NCBI GenBank assembly: GCA_905233245.1
Contig: CAJODK010000015.1
Coordinates: 1-38,628, forward strand
Direction: 5' to 3'
Source: an uncultured Prevotella sp.
Lineage (GTDB): Bacteria > Bacteroidota > Bacteroidia > Bacteroidales > Bacteroidaceae
DNA length: 38,628 nt
Positions 1 to 8,684 of this stretch are shown here, piece by piece. Each line of letters starts with the position of its first letter. Position 1 is the stretch's first letter. Under the pieces are notes generated by a model. It had not been told where the DNA came from. It did not search any database and saw only the letters and a list, made by a program, of their open reading frames with translations. A program made the translations under genes and the position numbers.

Positions 1-12
1 AAAAATAATGTG

Positions 13-20
13 TAATTTTG
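13..20 (+). promoter_or_regulatory. Promoter -7 box of the rplM operon
   Basis: TAATTTTG matches the Bacteroidetes -7 consensus TAnnTTTG. The matching -33 TTTG would lie just outside the window. Transcription from here would give a leader of about 185 bases before rplM. Confidence 0.6.
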
Positions 21-25
21 CACTC

Positions 26-200
26 CGATTTCCGATTATCGACGGGGAGATACTTAGAATCCCCACGGGTTGACGGTGTTAATAGTCGAGCGTTTGGCCA
101 CGCCGATGGTTAGTGAATCCGCGCCCTGAGACACTCAAGAGGTGAATTAGACTGCGCCTCGTCTCGCACGTACATTATTTATTAGTAACATTTCAATTTT
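26..200 (+). promoter_or_regulatory. Structured 5' leader of rplM-rpsI, candidate ribosomal-protein leader RNA
   Basis: The untranslated leader can form several helices. GGGGA at 44-48 pairs with TCCCC at 60-64. GAGGTG at 139-144 pairs with CGCCTC at 155-160, and GAGAC at 128-132 pairs with GTCTC at 161-165 to extend that stem across a bulge. It is GC-richer than the A/T-rich leaders elsewhere in the window. Computational surveys have proposed L13-linked leader RNAs in Bacteroidia, and autogenous control by L13 or S9 is the natural inference. I assigned it from pairing and position only. Confidence 0.5.
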
Positions 201-211
201 AAAAGTCAAGA

Positions 212-673
212 ATGGACACTTTGAGTTACAAGACAATCTCCGCTAACAAGGAGACTGCAAATAAGGAGTGGGTCGTAGTTGATGCAACCGATCAGGTTGT
301 TGGACGCCTCGCTTCTAAGGTGGCTAAGATACTTCGTGGTAAGTATAAGCCAAATTTCACACCTCACGCTGATTGTGGTGACAATGTTATCATCATCAAT
401 GCTGCTAAGGTGGTATTCACCGGTAAGAAGGAAACCGATAAGGTATATACACGTTACACTGGTTACCCAGGTGGTCAGCGCTTCAACACTCCAGCCGAAC
501 TTCGCAAGAAGAAGGATGGTGTGGACAAGATGCTGCGTCATGCCGTTAAGGGTATGTTGCCAAAGGGCATCCTTGGTCGCTCACTCATGAACAATCTCTT
601 CATCTACGAGGGTACAGAGCACAAGCAGGAGGCTCAGAAGCCAAAGGCAATCGATATCAACCAGTATAAGTAA
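212..673 (+). CDS. rplM: 50S ribosomal protein L13
   Basis: Encodes L13, an early-assembling 23S rRNA-binding protein of the large subunit. The 153 residues match the usual L13 length, with the family core visible (WVVVDATDQVVGRLAS near residues 20-35, GKYKPNFTPHADCGD near 43-57, and the MLPKGILGRSLM segment in the C-terminal half). The ATG at 212 follows an A/T-rich stretch with no clear Shine-Dalgarno, as is normal for Bacteroidetes. It is first in an operon with rpsI, 20 bases downstream, the conserved L13-S9 pair. The long structured leader upstream suggests feedback control. Confidence 0.97.
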   Translation: MDTLSYKTISANKETANKEWVVVDATDQVVGRLASKVAKILRGKYKPNFTPHADCGDNVIIINAAKVVFTGKKETDKVYTRYTGYPGGQRFNTPAELRKKKDGVDKMLRHAVKGMLPKGILGRSLMNNLFIYEGTEHKQEAQKPKAIDINQYK

Positions 674-693
674 AAGTATAAAGAATAAAGACA

Positions 694-1080
694 ATGGAAG
701 TAATTAATGCAATCGGTCGCCGTAAGAGCGCTGTAGCTCGTGTATATCTCTCAGAGGGTACAGGCAAGATTACTATCAATAAGGTAGAACTCGAGAAGTA
801 TTTTCCATCAGCTATACTGCAGTACGTAGTAAAGCAGCCATTGGAGCTCCTCGAAGCAACAGAGAAGTATGACATCAAGGCAAACCTCGACGGTGGTGGC
901 TTCACAGGTCAGAGTCAGGCTCTGCGCCTCGCTATTGCTCGCGCACTCGTTAAGGTTGATGCTGAGGACAAGAAGACTCTTAAGTCACAGGGCTTCCTCA
1001 CACGTGATTCACGTGAGGTAGAGCGTAAGAAGCCAGGTCGTCCAAAGGCACGTCGTCGCTTCCAGTTCTCTAAGCGTTAA
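694..1080 (+). CDS. rpsI: 30S ribosomal protein S9
   Basis: Encodes S9, a small-subunit head protein whose C-terminal tail reaches the P-site tRNA. The 128-residue product shows the family start (INAIGRRKSAVARVYLSEG), the central GQSQALRLAIARAL helix and the basic C-terminus ending RRFQFSKR, where the final Lys-Arg contacts tRNA in characterised ribosomes. The ATG at 694 follows rplM by 20 bases, and the two are almost certainly cotranscribed. Confidence 0.97.
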   Translation: MEVINAIGRRKSAVARVYLSEGTGKITINKVELEKYFPSAILQYVVKQPLELLEATEKYDIKANLDGGGFTGQSQALRLAIARALVKVDAEDKKTLKSQGFLTRDSREVERKKPGRPKARRRFQFSKR

Positions 1081-1208
1081 TATTGCTATTTGTTTAGTAT
1101 CTAAACTGCTGAGACTCGTGGCCTCAAAAGGGATGCGGCTACTTAGGGGTTGTGATTCTAAAGAAATCATAAAAGGAAAGTAAACAAACAATTAAAAAAG
1201 AAAAGAAA
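1081..1208 (+). promoter_or_regulatory. rpsI-rpsB spacer with hairpin, possible rpsB leader
   Basis: This 128-base spacer holds a tight hairpin, GTTTAG (1092-1097) and CTAAAC (1101-1106) around a 3-base loop. A mixed G/C-rich stretch follows, then an A-rich run just before the rpsB start. No TAnnTTTG promoter was found, so it may be an intra-operon attenuator or S2-responsive leader. Function is not demonstrated from sequence. Confidence 0.3.
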
Positions 1209-2051
1209 ATGTCTAGAACAAATTTTGATCAGTTGCTTCAGGCAGGTTGTCACTTCGGACACCTCAAGCGTAAGTGGAATCCAGCTATGGCTCCATATAT
1301 CTTCATGGAGCGTAATGGCATTCACATTATTGACCTCAATAAGACCATTCTCAAGGTTGACGAGGCTGCCGAGGCACTCAAGAACATAGCAAAGCAGGGT
1401 AAGAAGATTCTCTTCGTCTCTACTAAGAAGCAGGCTAAGGACGTAATCGCAGAGAAGGCGCAGAGTGTCGGCATGCCTTACATCAACGAGCGTTGGGCAG
1501 GTGGTATGCTTACCAACTTCCAGACTATCCGTAAGGCAATTAAGAAGATGGCTAACATTGACAAACTCACTGCTGACGGTACATACAGCAATCTCTCAAA
1601 GCGTGAGTTGCTCCAGATTTCTCGTCAGCGTGCAAAGCTTGAGAAGAACCTCGGTTCTATCGCTGACCTGACTCGTCTGCCATCTGCACTCTTCGTAGTT
1701 GACATAGAGAAGGAGCACATAGCTGTTAAGGAGGCACATCGTCTCGGCATACCTGTTTTCGGTATCGTTGATACCAATGCTAATCCTAACTTCGTTGACT
1801 TCGCTATCCCAGCTAACGATGATGCTAAGGACTCTATCGAGGTAATCCTTTCTGCATGCTGCGACGCTATCAACGAGGGTCTGCAGGAGCGCAAGGTAGA
1901 GAAGGCTGACGACAAGGCTGCTTCTCAGCAGGAGGATAAGCCAAAGGCTCGCAAGGCAGAGAAGGTTGCAAAGGCTGAGTCTCCAGTAGCAGAAGAGCCT
2001 AAGGCTGAGGAAGCACCAGCAGCAGAGGCAGAAGCTCCTGCAGCAGAATAA
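1209..2051 (+). CDS. rpsB: 30S ribosomal protein S2
   Basis: Encodes S2, a late-assembling small-subunit protein near the anti-Shine-Dalgarno region that helps recruit S1. The family core is clear: LLQAGCHFGHLKRKWNP near residues 8-24, FVSTKKQAKDVI, the INERWAGGMLTNFQTI segment and IPVFGIVDTNANP. At 280 residues it is longer than a typical S2 of about 225-250. The last 50 or so residues are a low-complexity Lys/Ala/Glu/Pro tail, probably disordered. It is followed 44 bases later by tsf, the standard rpsB-tsf pairing. Confidence 0.97.
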   Translation: MSRTNFDQLLQAGCHFGHLKRKWNPAMAPYIFMERNGIHIIDLNKTILKVDEAAEALKNIAKQGKKILFVSTKKQAKDVIAEKAQSVGMPYINERWAGGMLTNFQTIRKAIKKMANIDKLTADGTYSNLSKRELLQISRQRAKLEKNLGSIADLTRLPSALFVVDIEKEHIAVKEAHRLGIPVFGIVDTNANPNFVDFAIPANDDAKDSIEVILSACCDAINEGLQERKVEKADDKAASQQEDKPKARKAEKVAKAESPVAEEPKAEEAPAAEAEAPAAE

Positions 2052-2083
2052 CTTATAACTTGTAATTAGTAACTTATAACTTT
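2049..2083 (+). repeat. Short-period repeat between rpsB and tsf
   Basis: Imperfect copies of the word AACTTATAACTT begin at the rpsB stop codon and end just before the tsf start. The same word lies between galE and the nucleotidyltransferase gene near 12567. It fills most of the intercistronic gap. Confidence 0.7.
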
Positions 2084-2095
2084 TCGTAAGAAAAA

Positions 2096-3076
2096 ATGGC
2101 TATAACAATGGAAAGCATCAAGACCCTTCGCGCTATGACTGGCGCAGGTCTTGCTGACGTAAAGAAGGCGCTGACAGAGGCTGATGGTGACATGGATCGC
2201 GCTAAGGAGATACTCCGCGAGCGTGGACAGGCTATCGCTGCTAAGCGTTCTGATCGTGAGACATCTAACGGTTGTGTACTCACCAAGAGCGAGAATGGCT
2301 TCTCTGCTATCATCGCCCTCAAGTGTGAAACTGACTTCGTGGCTAACGGAGCTGACTATATCAAACTGACACAGGACATTCTCGATGCAGCTGTTGCTGC
2401 AAAGGCAAAGAGCATCGATGAAATCAATGCACTCACTCTCGTAGGCGGTCAGACCGTAGCTGCTGCTGTAACAGAGCGCTCTGGCGTGACTGGTGAGAAG
2501 ATGGAACTTGACGGTTACTCTTATCTTGAGGGTGACAACGTGTCTGTTTACAACCACATGAAGAAGAATACCCTCTGCACCATGGTTCAGACCAACAAGC
2601 CAGCAGAGGAGCAGGCTCACGTAGTAGCTATGCAGGTAGCTGCTTTGAAGCCAGTAGCTCTGAGTGAGGCTGACGTTGATCCAAAGATCATCGAGGAGGA
2701 GAAGAAGGTTGCTGCTGAGAAGACAAAGCAGGAGCAGCTCCAGAAGGCTATTGACAACGCACTCAAGAAGGCTGGTATCAACCCAGCACACGTGGACTCT
2801 GAGGACCACATGCAGTCTAATCAGGCTAAGGGCTGGATTACAGCAGAGGATGTTGCTAAGGCTAAGGAGATTATAGCTAACACCACCGTTAATATCCCAG
2901 AGCAGATGCTTGCTGGTATCGTTAATGGTCGTGTGAAGAAGTTCTACAAGGAGTCTTGCCTGCTTAATCAGGAGTTCATTCAGGACAGCAAGATGACTGT
3001 CTCTGACTATCTCAAAGCTGCTGACAAGGACCTCACCGTAGTTGCTTTCAAGCGTTTCTCACTTCAGGCAGACTAA
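2096..3076 (+). CDS. tsf: Elongation factor Ts
   Basis: EF-Ts is the nucleotide exchange factor that regenerates EF-Tu-GTP. The N-terminal UBA-like domain is recognisable (IKTLRAMTGAGLADVKKAL), followed by the TDFVA-type segment (KCETDFVANGADY) that contacts EF-Tu. The core continues to the SCLLNQEFIQDSKMTVSDYL region at the C-terminus. The 326 residues fit the longer Bacteroidetes form. The ATG at 2096 is used; a second ATG at 2108 is possible. Tandem hairpins after the stop mark the operon end. Confidence 0.97.
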   Translation: MAITMESIKTLRAMTGAGLADVKKALTEADGDMDRAKEILRERGQAIAAKRSDRETSNGCVLTKSENGFSAIIALKCETDFVANGADYIKLTQDILDAAVAAKAKSIDEINALTLVGGQTVAAAVTERSGVTGEKMELDGYSYLEGDNVSVYNHMKKNTLCTMVQTNKPAEEQAHVVAMQVAALKPVALSEADVDPKIIEEEKKVAAEKTKQEQLQKAIDNALKKAGINPAHVDSEDHMQSNQAKGWITAEDVAKAKEIIANTTVNIPEQMLAGIVNGRVKKFYKESCLLNQEFIQDSKMTVSDYLKAADKDLTVVAFKRFSLQAD

Positions 3077-3136
3077 AGCCCCTTTTGGGTTTTGATAATA
3101 ATAAGGACGGGGCATTCTCTTGTGCTCCGTCTTTTT
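3076..3136 (+). terminator. Terminator(s) after tsf
   Basis: Two hairpins follow the stop. A small one pairs AAGCCC with GGGTTT and runs into a short T tract near 3092. A stronger one pairs GACGGGGCA (3106-3114) with TGCTCCGTC (3123-3131), with one G-T pair, and is followed by TTTTT. Confidence 0.8.
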
Positions 3137-3148
3137 ATTGTAAAAAAG

Positions 3149-3796
3149 ATGAAGATATTCGCAGTCGGCATGAACTATGCCGCACACAATAAAGAGATTA
3201 AAACAGCGTTATTACAAAAGGGCGTCGGCTCCAGTGATGATGACTGCAATCGTGAACCTGTGATATTCACAAAGGCGGACAGTAGTTTGCTCAAGGACGG
3301 TAAACCGTTCTTTGTGCCAGACTTCATGGGACGCATTGATTATGAGACAGAGGTAGTGGTTCGCATATCAAAGCTAGGAAAGAGCATTGACAAGAAGTTT
3401 GCCCATCGCTACTACGATGCAGTCACATTGGGCATTGACTTCACCGCTCGTGACCTGCAGAAGAAACTCCGCGAGGAACAGAAACCTTGGGAGATTTCCA
3501 AGGGTTTCGATGGCTCAGCCGTGATAGGAGAGTGGATAGAGAAAGATAAACTGCCTGATATACAGGCGCTTCACTTCAATATGGAGATGAACGGTGAACT
3601 CCGTCAGGAAGGTTGTACAAGTGATATGTTATGCTCCGTTGATGGCCTGATAGCCTACATCTCGCAGTTTTTCACACTAAAAACGGGCGACTTGCTCTTT
3701 ACGGGCACACCAGTTGGGGTAGGAGAGGTGAAACCTAACGACCATATCGTAGGCTACCTCGAAGAGAGAAAAGTACTTGATTTCTATTGCAGATAG
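3149..3796 (+). CDS. Fumarylacetoacetate hydrolase family protein
   Basis: A single-domain member of the FAH family, resembling acylpyruvate hydrolases and oxaloacetate decarboxylases (FAHD1-like). The start is placed at ATG 3149 (MKIFAVGMNYAAHNKE) because the longer frame from 3092 would begin inside the tsf terminator. Family signatures are NYAAHN, the metal-ligand region DYETEVVVRI, the GIDFTARDLQ stretch, the EISKGFDGSAVIGEW segment and the LLFTGTPVGVGEV loop. At 215 residues it is a compact catalytic core with no fusion. The substrate cannot be read from sequence. Its last bases overlap porU, so the two may be cotranscribed. Confidence 0.9.
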   Translation: MKIFAVGMNYAAHNKEIKTALLQKGVGSSDDDCNREPVIFTKADSSLLKDGKPFFVPDFMGRIDYETEVVVRISKLGKSIDKKFAHRYYDAVTLGIDFTARDLQKKLREEQKPWEISKGFDGSAVIGEWIEKDKLPDIQALHFNMEMNGELRQEGCTSDMLCSVDGLIAYISQFFTLKTGDLLFTGTPVGVGEVKPNDHIVGYLEERKVLDFYCR

Positions 3797-6700
3797 GATT
3801 CTTACATATCATAGCAGTATTGTTGCTGTGTATGCCTTTCTCTAAGGCATATTCGGCAAGTGAGTTTGTTGACCTTACCGCTGATGAAATGAGCATAGAC
3901 AGCGTTCTGCCCCAGCAGACCTGCTTTTTTTCTCTCCCCAAGAACTATCGTGACTCCATATATACCATCCGTTTGCTGTATCCCGAATATTTGCCTCTGA
4001 CAAAGAAAGAGATACGTCGCTATAAGCAATTGACAGGTGGCGTAGAGGCTCCTTTAACTCCTACCATGGAGTATGTCTATGCTCGCGAACGCACAGAGAA
4101 TCAGCTCTATGCTTACTTTACACCAATTGTTAAGCAGGGTAAGCGATACTATTACGTTTCTTCATACAAGCCCTCATTGCAGGCCACAGCCAAGGCCACT
4201 TCCCAATCTCTTACCTCCGACCTCTTACCTCTTACCTCTAGCGCATCAGATAGCTATAAGCCTTCTTCCGTTCTGAGTACTGGCAAATGGGCAAAGATTA
4301 GTGTTTCTTCTACAGGCATACATCGTCTTACTGCTGATGTCATTCGCAAGGCTGGCTTCAGCGATATGGCAAAGGTTCGTGTATACGGTTTCGGTGGCAA
4401 TCTCGTGCCCGAGATGCTTACTCAGGAGTGGATAGCCGAACACGATGATCTCCCAGAGGTGCCTACTGTCACTATTGATGGCGAGAAGTTCTTCTATGCC
4501 TTAGGTCCAGTCTCATGGTCTAGTGCTACGACTACCAATCGCACCCGCAATCCTTACTCTGATGTGGGGTGCTATTTTATTACCGAAATTGAAGGCGATG
4601 CTGCCACCACCACAGAGGAGGCTCTCTTGGCTCAGGTAAGTTCCAGTAACGATGCTCGTCACTATCTCTATGAGGTGGATGACTACGCATGGACGGAGAT
4701 GGGCCGCAATCTCTATGACAAGACACCTATCAACTCTGGTACGATCAAGACCTACACAATTCCTGTTGCTGAGACCAGTACCTCTGCAACCCTCTTGGTA
4801 AATCTTACAGCAGGCTCTGGTTCCTCTGTCACAGTTTCAACTGTTGATGGCATTGATTCCTATACTTACTCTTTCTCCAAAATGGCATCCAACTATGAGA
4901 AAGTACGTGACTTCGCTCACTCTTTCTCTTACGATGCAGATGCATTGGCAAAGTGCGCTAAGGACGAAGCGGGCAATTATCTTGTGCCAGTATATATCAA
5001 CTGCACATCAGGTGGTCCCATTCGTCTCGACTACATTTCTGCCGCCTTCGATGGTGTCAAAGGACCTGTCACTCTGAGTGCTGCTAACTATCCATCTGTC
5101 AATTACGTTTATAACATTACCAATCAGAATCACCATGCTGACAAGCCTGTTGACCTCGTCATCATTATTCCTACCTCACAGAAGTGGTACAGTCAGGCCA
5201 AGCGTTTAGGTGAACTGCATGTCAAGGAGGAGAAGGAGGCTTTCAGTAATGCTGACTTCACGTATAGCATTGTGCCTGCTGATGAACTCTACAATGAGTT
5301 CTCCAGTGGTACACCAGATGTTTCAGCATACCGTCGTTACCTCAAGATGTTTTACGACCGTGCCAAGAGTGCTGGTGACAAAATGCCTCAGTCCGTGCTC
5401 CTCTTTGGTGATTGTAAGTGGGATAACCGTCTTAAGACGCTATCTGCCTACGATGTTGACGATATGCTGCTCATTTATGAGACAGAGGATTCAGAGTTTA
5501 CCACCTCTTCTACTGGCGTTGACGATTTTATCACCATTCTCGGTGATGGTGTAACTATTCATCAGTCGGGGTACAGTTCGTCAGCCTTGCGCTTTGATAT
5601 GGGCGTGGGGCGTCTCTGTGTCAATTCGCTTTCTCAGGCTACACAGATGGTAGATAAGATAGAAACTTATATGTCTCGTCGCTATTCTGGTAAGTGGGTA
5701 ACTAGCGTCATGTATGCTGCAGATGATGATGGTAGTGCTGGCAACACCCACATGACCGCCATCAATCGCAATGCAGACAATCTCATTAATAAGGAGCTGG
5801 GCTTCGACGTCAAGAAAGTGCTTCTCGATGCTTACGAGCGCCAGTCGACTTCCACAGGTCTGCGTTATGAAGGAGCTCATAACGATATTATCAAGACTCT
5901 CAATGAGGGCGCTCTTGTATTCAATTATGGTGGTCATGCTTCTCCTGTGCAGTATTCTGATGAGTGTGTTTTCACTCTCGCTGATGCTAAAGCTCTCAGA
6001 GGCAATAACTACTCCTTAATGTACACTGCGGCATGTGAGACGATGCCATTCGACCAAACTACAGACAATATTGGTTGTGCCGCAGTCCATAATACAGAGG
6101 GTGGTGCTATTGCCTATCTTGGTACTCTGCGTACCGTATATGCAAACCTGAATGAGTCTCTCAACGATGCCTTCATGGACTATCTCATCCCCAGTGACTA
6201 CGACGGTCTGCCAGTGACCATTAGTGAAGCCTTGCGTCAGGCCAAAAATTACATGGTGACTACGGGACGTGACCGTAGTATCAATAAGCATCAATATCAC
6301 ATTTTCGGAGACCCTGCTCTGCGTTTAGCCATTCCTCGTTACAAAACTGTAGTGGATCAAATCAACAATGTTGGTACAAGTGATATTGTTGAGGCTAAGG
6401 CAAATCAGGTCGTTAATGTCAAAGGACATGTTGAGACTTTCGGTGGTCAGAAACTCACGGACTACAAAGGTACTGCATACGTTTTTGTCAAGGATGCCAA
6501 GGAGGCCGTCACCACTCGTAATAATGACGGCAAGTCGCAGATTACCTATCTTGACCGCCTCAATACTATATATAAAGGTACTGCGAGTGTCAATGATGGT
6601 GAGTTTACTATCAATTTCCGTGTAGGAAGTTATATTATTGACAATGGCGATACAGGTCTCATCAATGTCTATACTTCCAGTAGCAGTGGTACGCCCTCTG

Positions 6701-7401
6701 CTTTCGGAGAATCTACAGACATTCTCTTCACTGGTGTTGAGGAAGTGAAGAATGATGAGGAAGGTCCAGAGATAGACCTTTATCTCAATAGTCCGCGTTT
6801 CGTAAATGGTGGTACTGTCGGTACTACGCCATATCTCCATGCAGTTCTTGAAGATAAGGACGGGCTTGATGTTATGGGCAACACTGTAGGTCACAATATA
6901 GAACTAGTCATCGACGGTGATGCTACAAAGACCTACAATCTTAACGATTACTTCCTCTTCGATGATGGTAGCTACACTCAGGGAACCGTTTACTACGTCA
7001 TTCCAGCCCTTACCTCTGGTAGCCACACGCTTCGTTTGCGTGCTTGGGATATTTTGGGCAATATGTCAGAGAAGGACATTTCCTTCAGTGTTGATGCAGG
7101 CCTACAGCCCTCCATCTCTGATGTAGTCATTTCGCCCAATCCTGTAAAGGGTGCAGCTAATTTCTACATATATCATGACTTCCAGGGCAGCAATGCGGAA
7201 ATCAATATCGACATAATTGATACAGCAGGACGCCTCGTTCAGACCAACACCTGGTATCAGGCGCTCTCTGTCTCAGAGGGTAGGACGTCGTTCCTGTGGT
7301 ACCCCAATATCGCTAATGGTCTTTACCTCTATCGTGTGCGTCTCACCTGCGATGGCGTTCATTATGTCACGAAGACTAAAAAACTCATTGTAGCGCAATA
7401 A
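3787..7401 (+). CDS. porU: Type IX secretion sortase PorU (gingipain-like C25 family)
   Basis: PorU is the outer-membrane surface peptidase that removes C-terminal sorting domains from type IX cargo and attaches cargo to lipopolysaccharide. The 1204-residue protein has a signal peptide ending near KAYSA and a C25 domain with the dyad His717 in NYGGHAS and Cys750 in TAACE. The 33-residue separation is the spacing I recall for the P. gingivalis PorU dyad. It ends in its own type A C-terminal domain (SPNPVKG near 1118 to the end). The start appears to be TTG at 3787, overlapping the previous gene by 10 bases; the first in-frame ATG, 3832, would cut off the signal peptide. Residues near 139-152 are encoded by a repeat word also found in the CE8 gene. 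Confidence 0.92.
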   Translation: MQIGFLHIIAVLLLCMPFSKAYSASEFVDLTADEMSIDSVLPQQTCFFSLPKNYRDSIYTIRLLYPEYLPLTKKEIRRYKQLTGGVEAPLTPTMEYVYARERTENQLYAYFTPIVKQGKRYYYVSSYKPSLQATAKATSQSLTSDLLPLTSSASDSYKPSSVLSTGKWAKISVSSTGIHRLTADVIRKAGFSDMAKVRVYGFGGNLVPEMLTQEWIAEHDDLPEVPTVTIDGEKFFYALGPVSWSSATTTNRTRNPYSDVGCYFITEIEGDAATTTEEALLAQVSSSNDARHYLYEVDDYAWTEMGRNLYDKTPINSGTIKTYTIPVAETSTSATLLVNLTAGSGSSVTVSTVDGIDSYTYSFSKMASNYEKVRDFAHSFSYDADALAKCAKDEAGNYLVPVYINCTSGGPIRLDYISAAFDGVKGPVTLSAANYPSVNYVYNITNQNHHADKPVDLVIIIPTSQKWYSQAKRLGELHVKEEKEAFSNADFTYSIVPADELYNEFSSGTPDVSAYRRYLKMFYDRAKSAGDKMPQSVLLFGDCKWDNRLKTLSAYDVDDMLLIYETEDSEFTTSSTGVDDFITILGDGVTIHQSGYSSSALRFDMGVGRLCVNSLSQATQMVDKIETYMSRRYSGKWVTSVMYAADDDGSAGNTHMTAINRNADNLINKELGFDVKKVLLDAYERQSTSTGLRYEGAHNDIIKTLNEGALVFNYGGHASPVQYSDECVFTLADAKALRGNNYSLMYTAACETMPFDQTTDNIGCAAVHNTEGGAIAYLGTLRTVYANLNESLNDAFMDYLIPSDYDGLPVTISEALRQAKNYMVTTGRDRSINKHQYHIFGDPALRLAIPRYKTVVDQINNVGTSDIVEAKANQVVNVKGHVETFGGQKLTDYKGTAYVFVKDAKEAVTTRNNDGKSQITYLDRLNTIYKGTASVNDGEFTINFRVGSYIIDNGDTGLINVYTSSSSGTPSAFGESTDILFTGVEEVKNDEEGPEIDLYLNSPRFVNGGTVGTTPYLHAVLEDKDGLDVMGNTVGHNIELVIDGDATKTYNLNDYFLFDDGSYTQGTVYYVIPALTSGSHTLRLRAWDILGNMSEKDISFSVDAGLQPSISDVVISPNPVKGAANFYIYHDFQGSNAEINIDIIDTAGRLVQTNTWYQALSVSEGRTSFLWYPNIANGLYLYRVRLTCDGVHYVTKTKKLIVAQ
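4201..4241 (+). repeat. Repeat word embedded in porU (SLTS type)
   Basis: Alternating CTTACCTC and CCTCTTACC words encode SLTSDLLPLTSS in the porU N-terminal region. Nearly the same peptide, SLTSNLLSLTSK, is encoded by an equivalent stretch in the CE8 gene at 31871-31912, and a shorter non-coding copy lies near 36910-36930. Confidence 0.7.
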
Positions 7402-7429
7402 TACGATACTGAAAACGTTAGTTAAGAGT

Positions 7430-8671
7430 ATGAATAGACTACATAAAATACTGGCGGCCCTGCTAATGTTCAATGTTCAATGTTCAATGTTCAATGAACT
7501 ACATGCCGCCGACTCCAAGACCAGCATGTTCAATCCCATCCACACAGCGATGGTGTCAAACAACATAGCTCCAGATGCTCGTGCAGGTGGTATGGGTGAT
7601 ATCGGTGCAGCTACCGATCCTGACTGTGCTTCACAGTACTGGAATCCTGCTAAGTATCCCTTCTGTATCTCTCGCGCAGGAGTGCAACTCAGCTATACCC
7701 CTTGGCTGCGTCAGTTGGTCAGTGATATGAACATTGCCTATTTGTCTGGTTACTACCGCATAGGTGACTACAGTGCTATCTCAGCTTCTCTTCATTACTT
7801 TTCGCTTGGTGAAGTGTATTTTGCTGATGAGTCAGGTGCTGCCGACCTCAGTCAGAGTATCAAGCCTTACGAGATGTCATTTGATGTAGCCTATTCGCTG
7901 ATGCTTTCCGAGAAATTCTCTATAGCAGCAGGTGTGCGTTATCTCCTCTCTGACATTTCTTACTCTCGTACGGAGGAGTCCTCCGCTGCCAGTGCATTCG
8001 CAGCAGACCTAGCATGCTATTATCAGAACTATGTCAATATTGGTCAGCGTGAGTGCCAACTTGGTCTCGGCCTGAGCCTGAGGAATATGGGTTCTAAGAT
8101 GAAATTTGCCGGCACCAACCGCTCAGAGTTTATTCCCACCAACCTGCGTATCGGTGCAGCTCTTATGATACCTATCAACGACTATAACCGCTTCACTATC
8201 GCAGCTGATGCCAACAAACTTCTCGTGCCTACGTATCCTACCATAGAGCAGTATATGGAGGCCTATGCCAAAGGTGAGACCACAGTAGGTGATGGCACCA
8301 ACGACTCCAGCAATCTTGAGGCATATGCTGACGAGGTATATTACAACAAAAGTTCCATCGGCGGCATGTTCTCCAGCTTCGGTGACGCCCCAGGCGGTTT
8401 CAAGGAGGAATTGGAAGAGATACAGTGGAGCATCGGTGCAGAGTACGTTTATAATGACCGTTTCTCTCTCCGTGCAGGTTATCATGATGAGGCACAGTCT
8501 AAGGGTAATCGTAAGTACTTCACCGTCGGTGCAGGTTTTCGCATGAGTGCTTTCACCCTTGATGCTGCCTATGTCATCTCTACGGCGAAGTCTAATCCTC
8601 TTGACCAGACATTACGCTTCTCGCTCAACTTTGATCTTGATGGCATCAAGGATCTATTTGGTCGCAGATAA
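7430..8671 (+). CDS. porV: Type IX secretion outer-membrane protein PorV
   Basis: PorV (LptO) is a FadL-like 14-strand barrel that carries type IX cargo from the translocon to the PorU sortase complex. The 413-residue product shows the PorV opening after the signal peptide (DARAGGMGDIGAATDPDCAS near residues 50-70, then QYWNPAKYPF) and a barrel ending in RFSLNFDLDGIKDLFGRR. It starts 28 bases after porU, the usual porU-porV order. Its signal peptide is odd: residues near 12-22 (MFNVQCSMFN) are encoded by four exact copies of a 7-base repeat. Gain or loss of one copy would shift the frame. An alternative ATG inside the repeat would not give a good signal peptide. Confidence 0.93.
   Translation: MNRLHKILAALLMFNVQCSMFNELHAADSKTSMFNPIHTAMVSNNIAPDARAGGMGDIGAATDPDCASQYWNPAKYPFCISRAGVQLSYTPWLRQLVSDMNIAYLSGYYRIGDYSAISASLHYFSLGEVYFADESGAADLSQSIKPYEMSFDVAYSLMLSEKFSIAAGVRYLLSDISYSRTEESSAASAFAADLACYYQNYVNIGQRECQLGLGLSLRNMGSKMKFAGTNRSEFIPTNLRIGAALMIPINDYNRFTIAADANKLLVPTYPTIEQYMEAYAKGETTVGDGTNDSSNLEAYADEVYYNKSSIGGMFSSFGDAPGGFKEELEEIQWSIGAEYVYNDRFSLRAGYHDEAQSKGNRKYFTVGAGFRMSAFTLDAAYVISTAKSNPLDQTLRFSLNFDLDGIKDLFGRR
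7465..7496 (+). repeat. Heptanucleotide tandem repeat in the porV signal sequence
   Basis: Four perfect copies of AATGTTC followed by a partial AATG, lying within the region encoding the porV signal peptide. The unit is not a multiple of three, so copy-number change alters the reading frame. Confidence 0.9.
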
Positions 8672-8684
8672 AAACTAAAAAGAT

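Noticed and set aside
1900..2051. Ala/Glu-rich tail of rpsB as an unusual fusion
   Set aside because: Low-complexity C-terminal tails on S2 are common in Bacteroidetes; no separate domain is seen.
3092..3148. Longer N-terminus for the FAH-family protein
   Set aside because: It would be translated from the tsf terminator hairpin; the family N-terminus begins at 3149.
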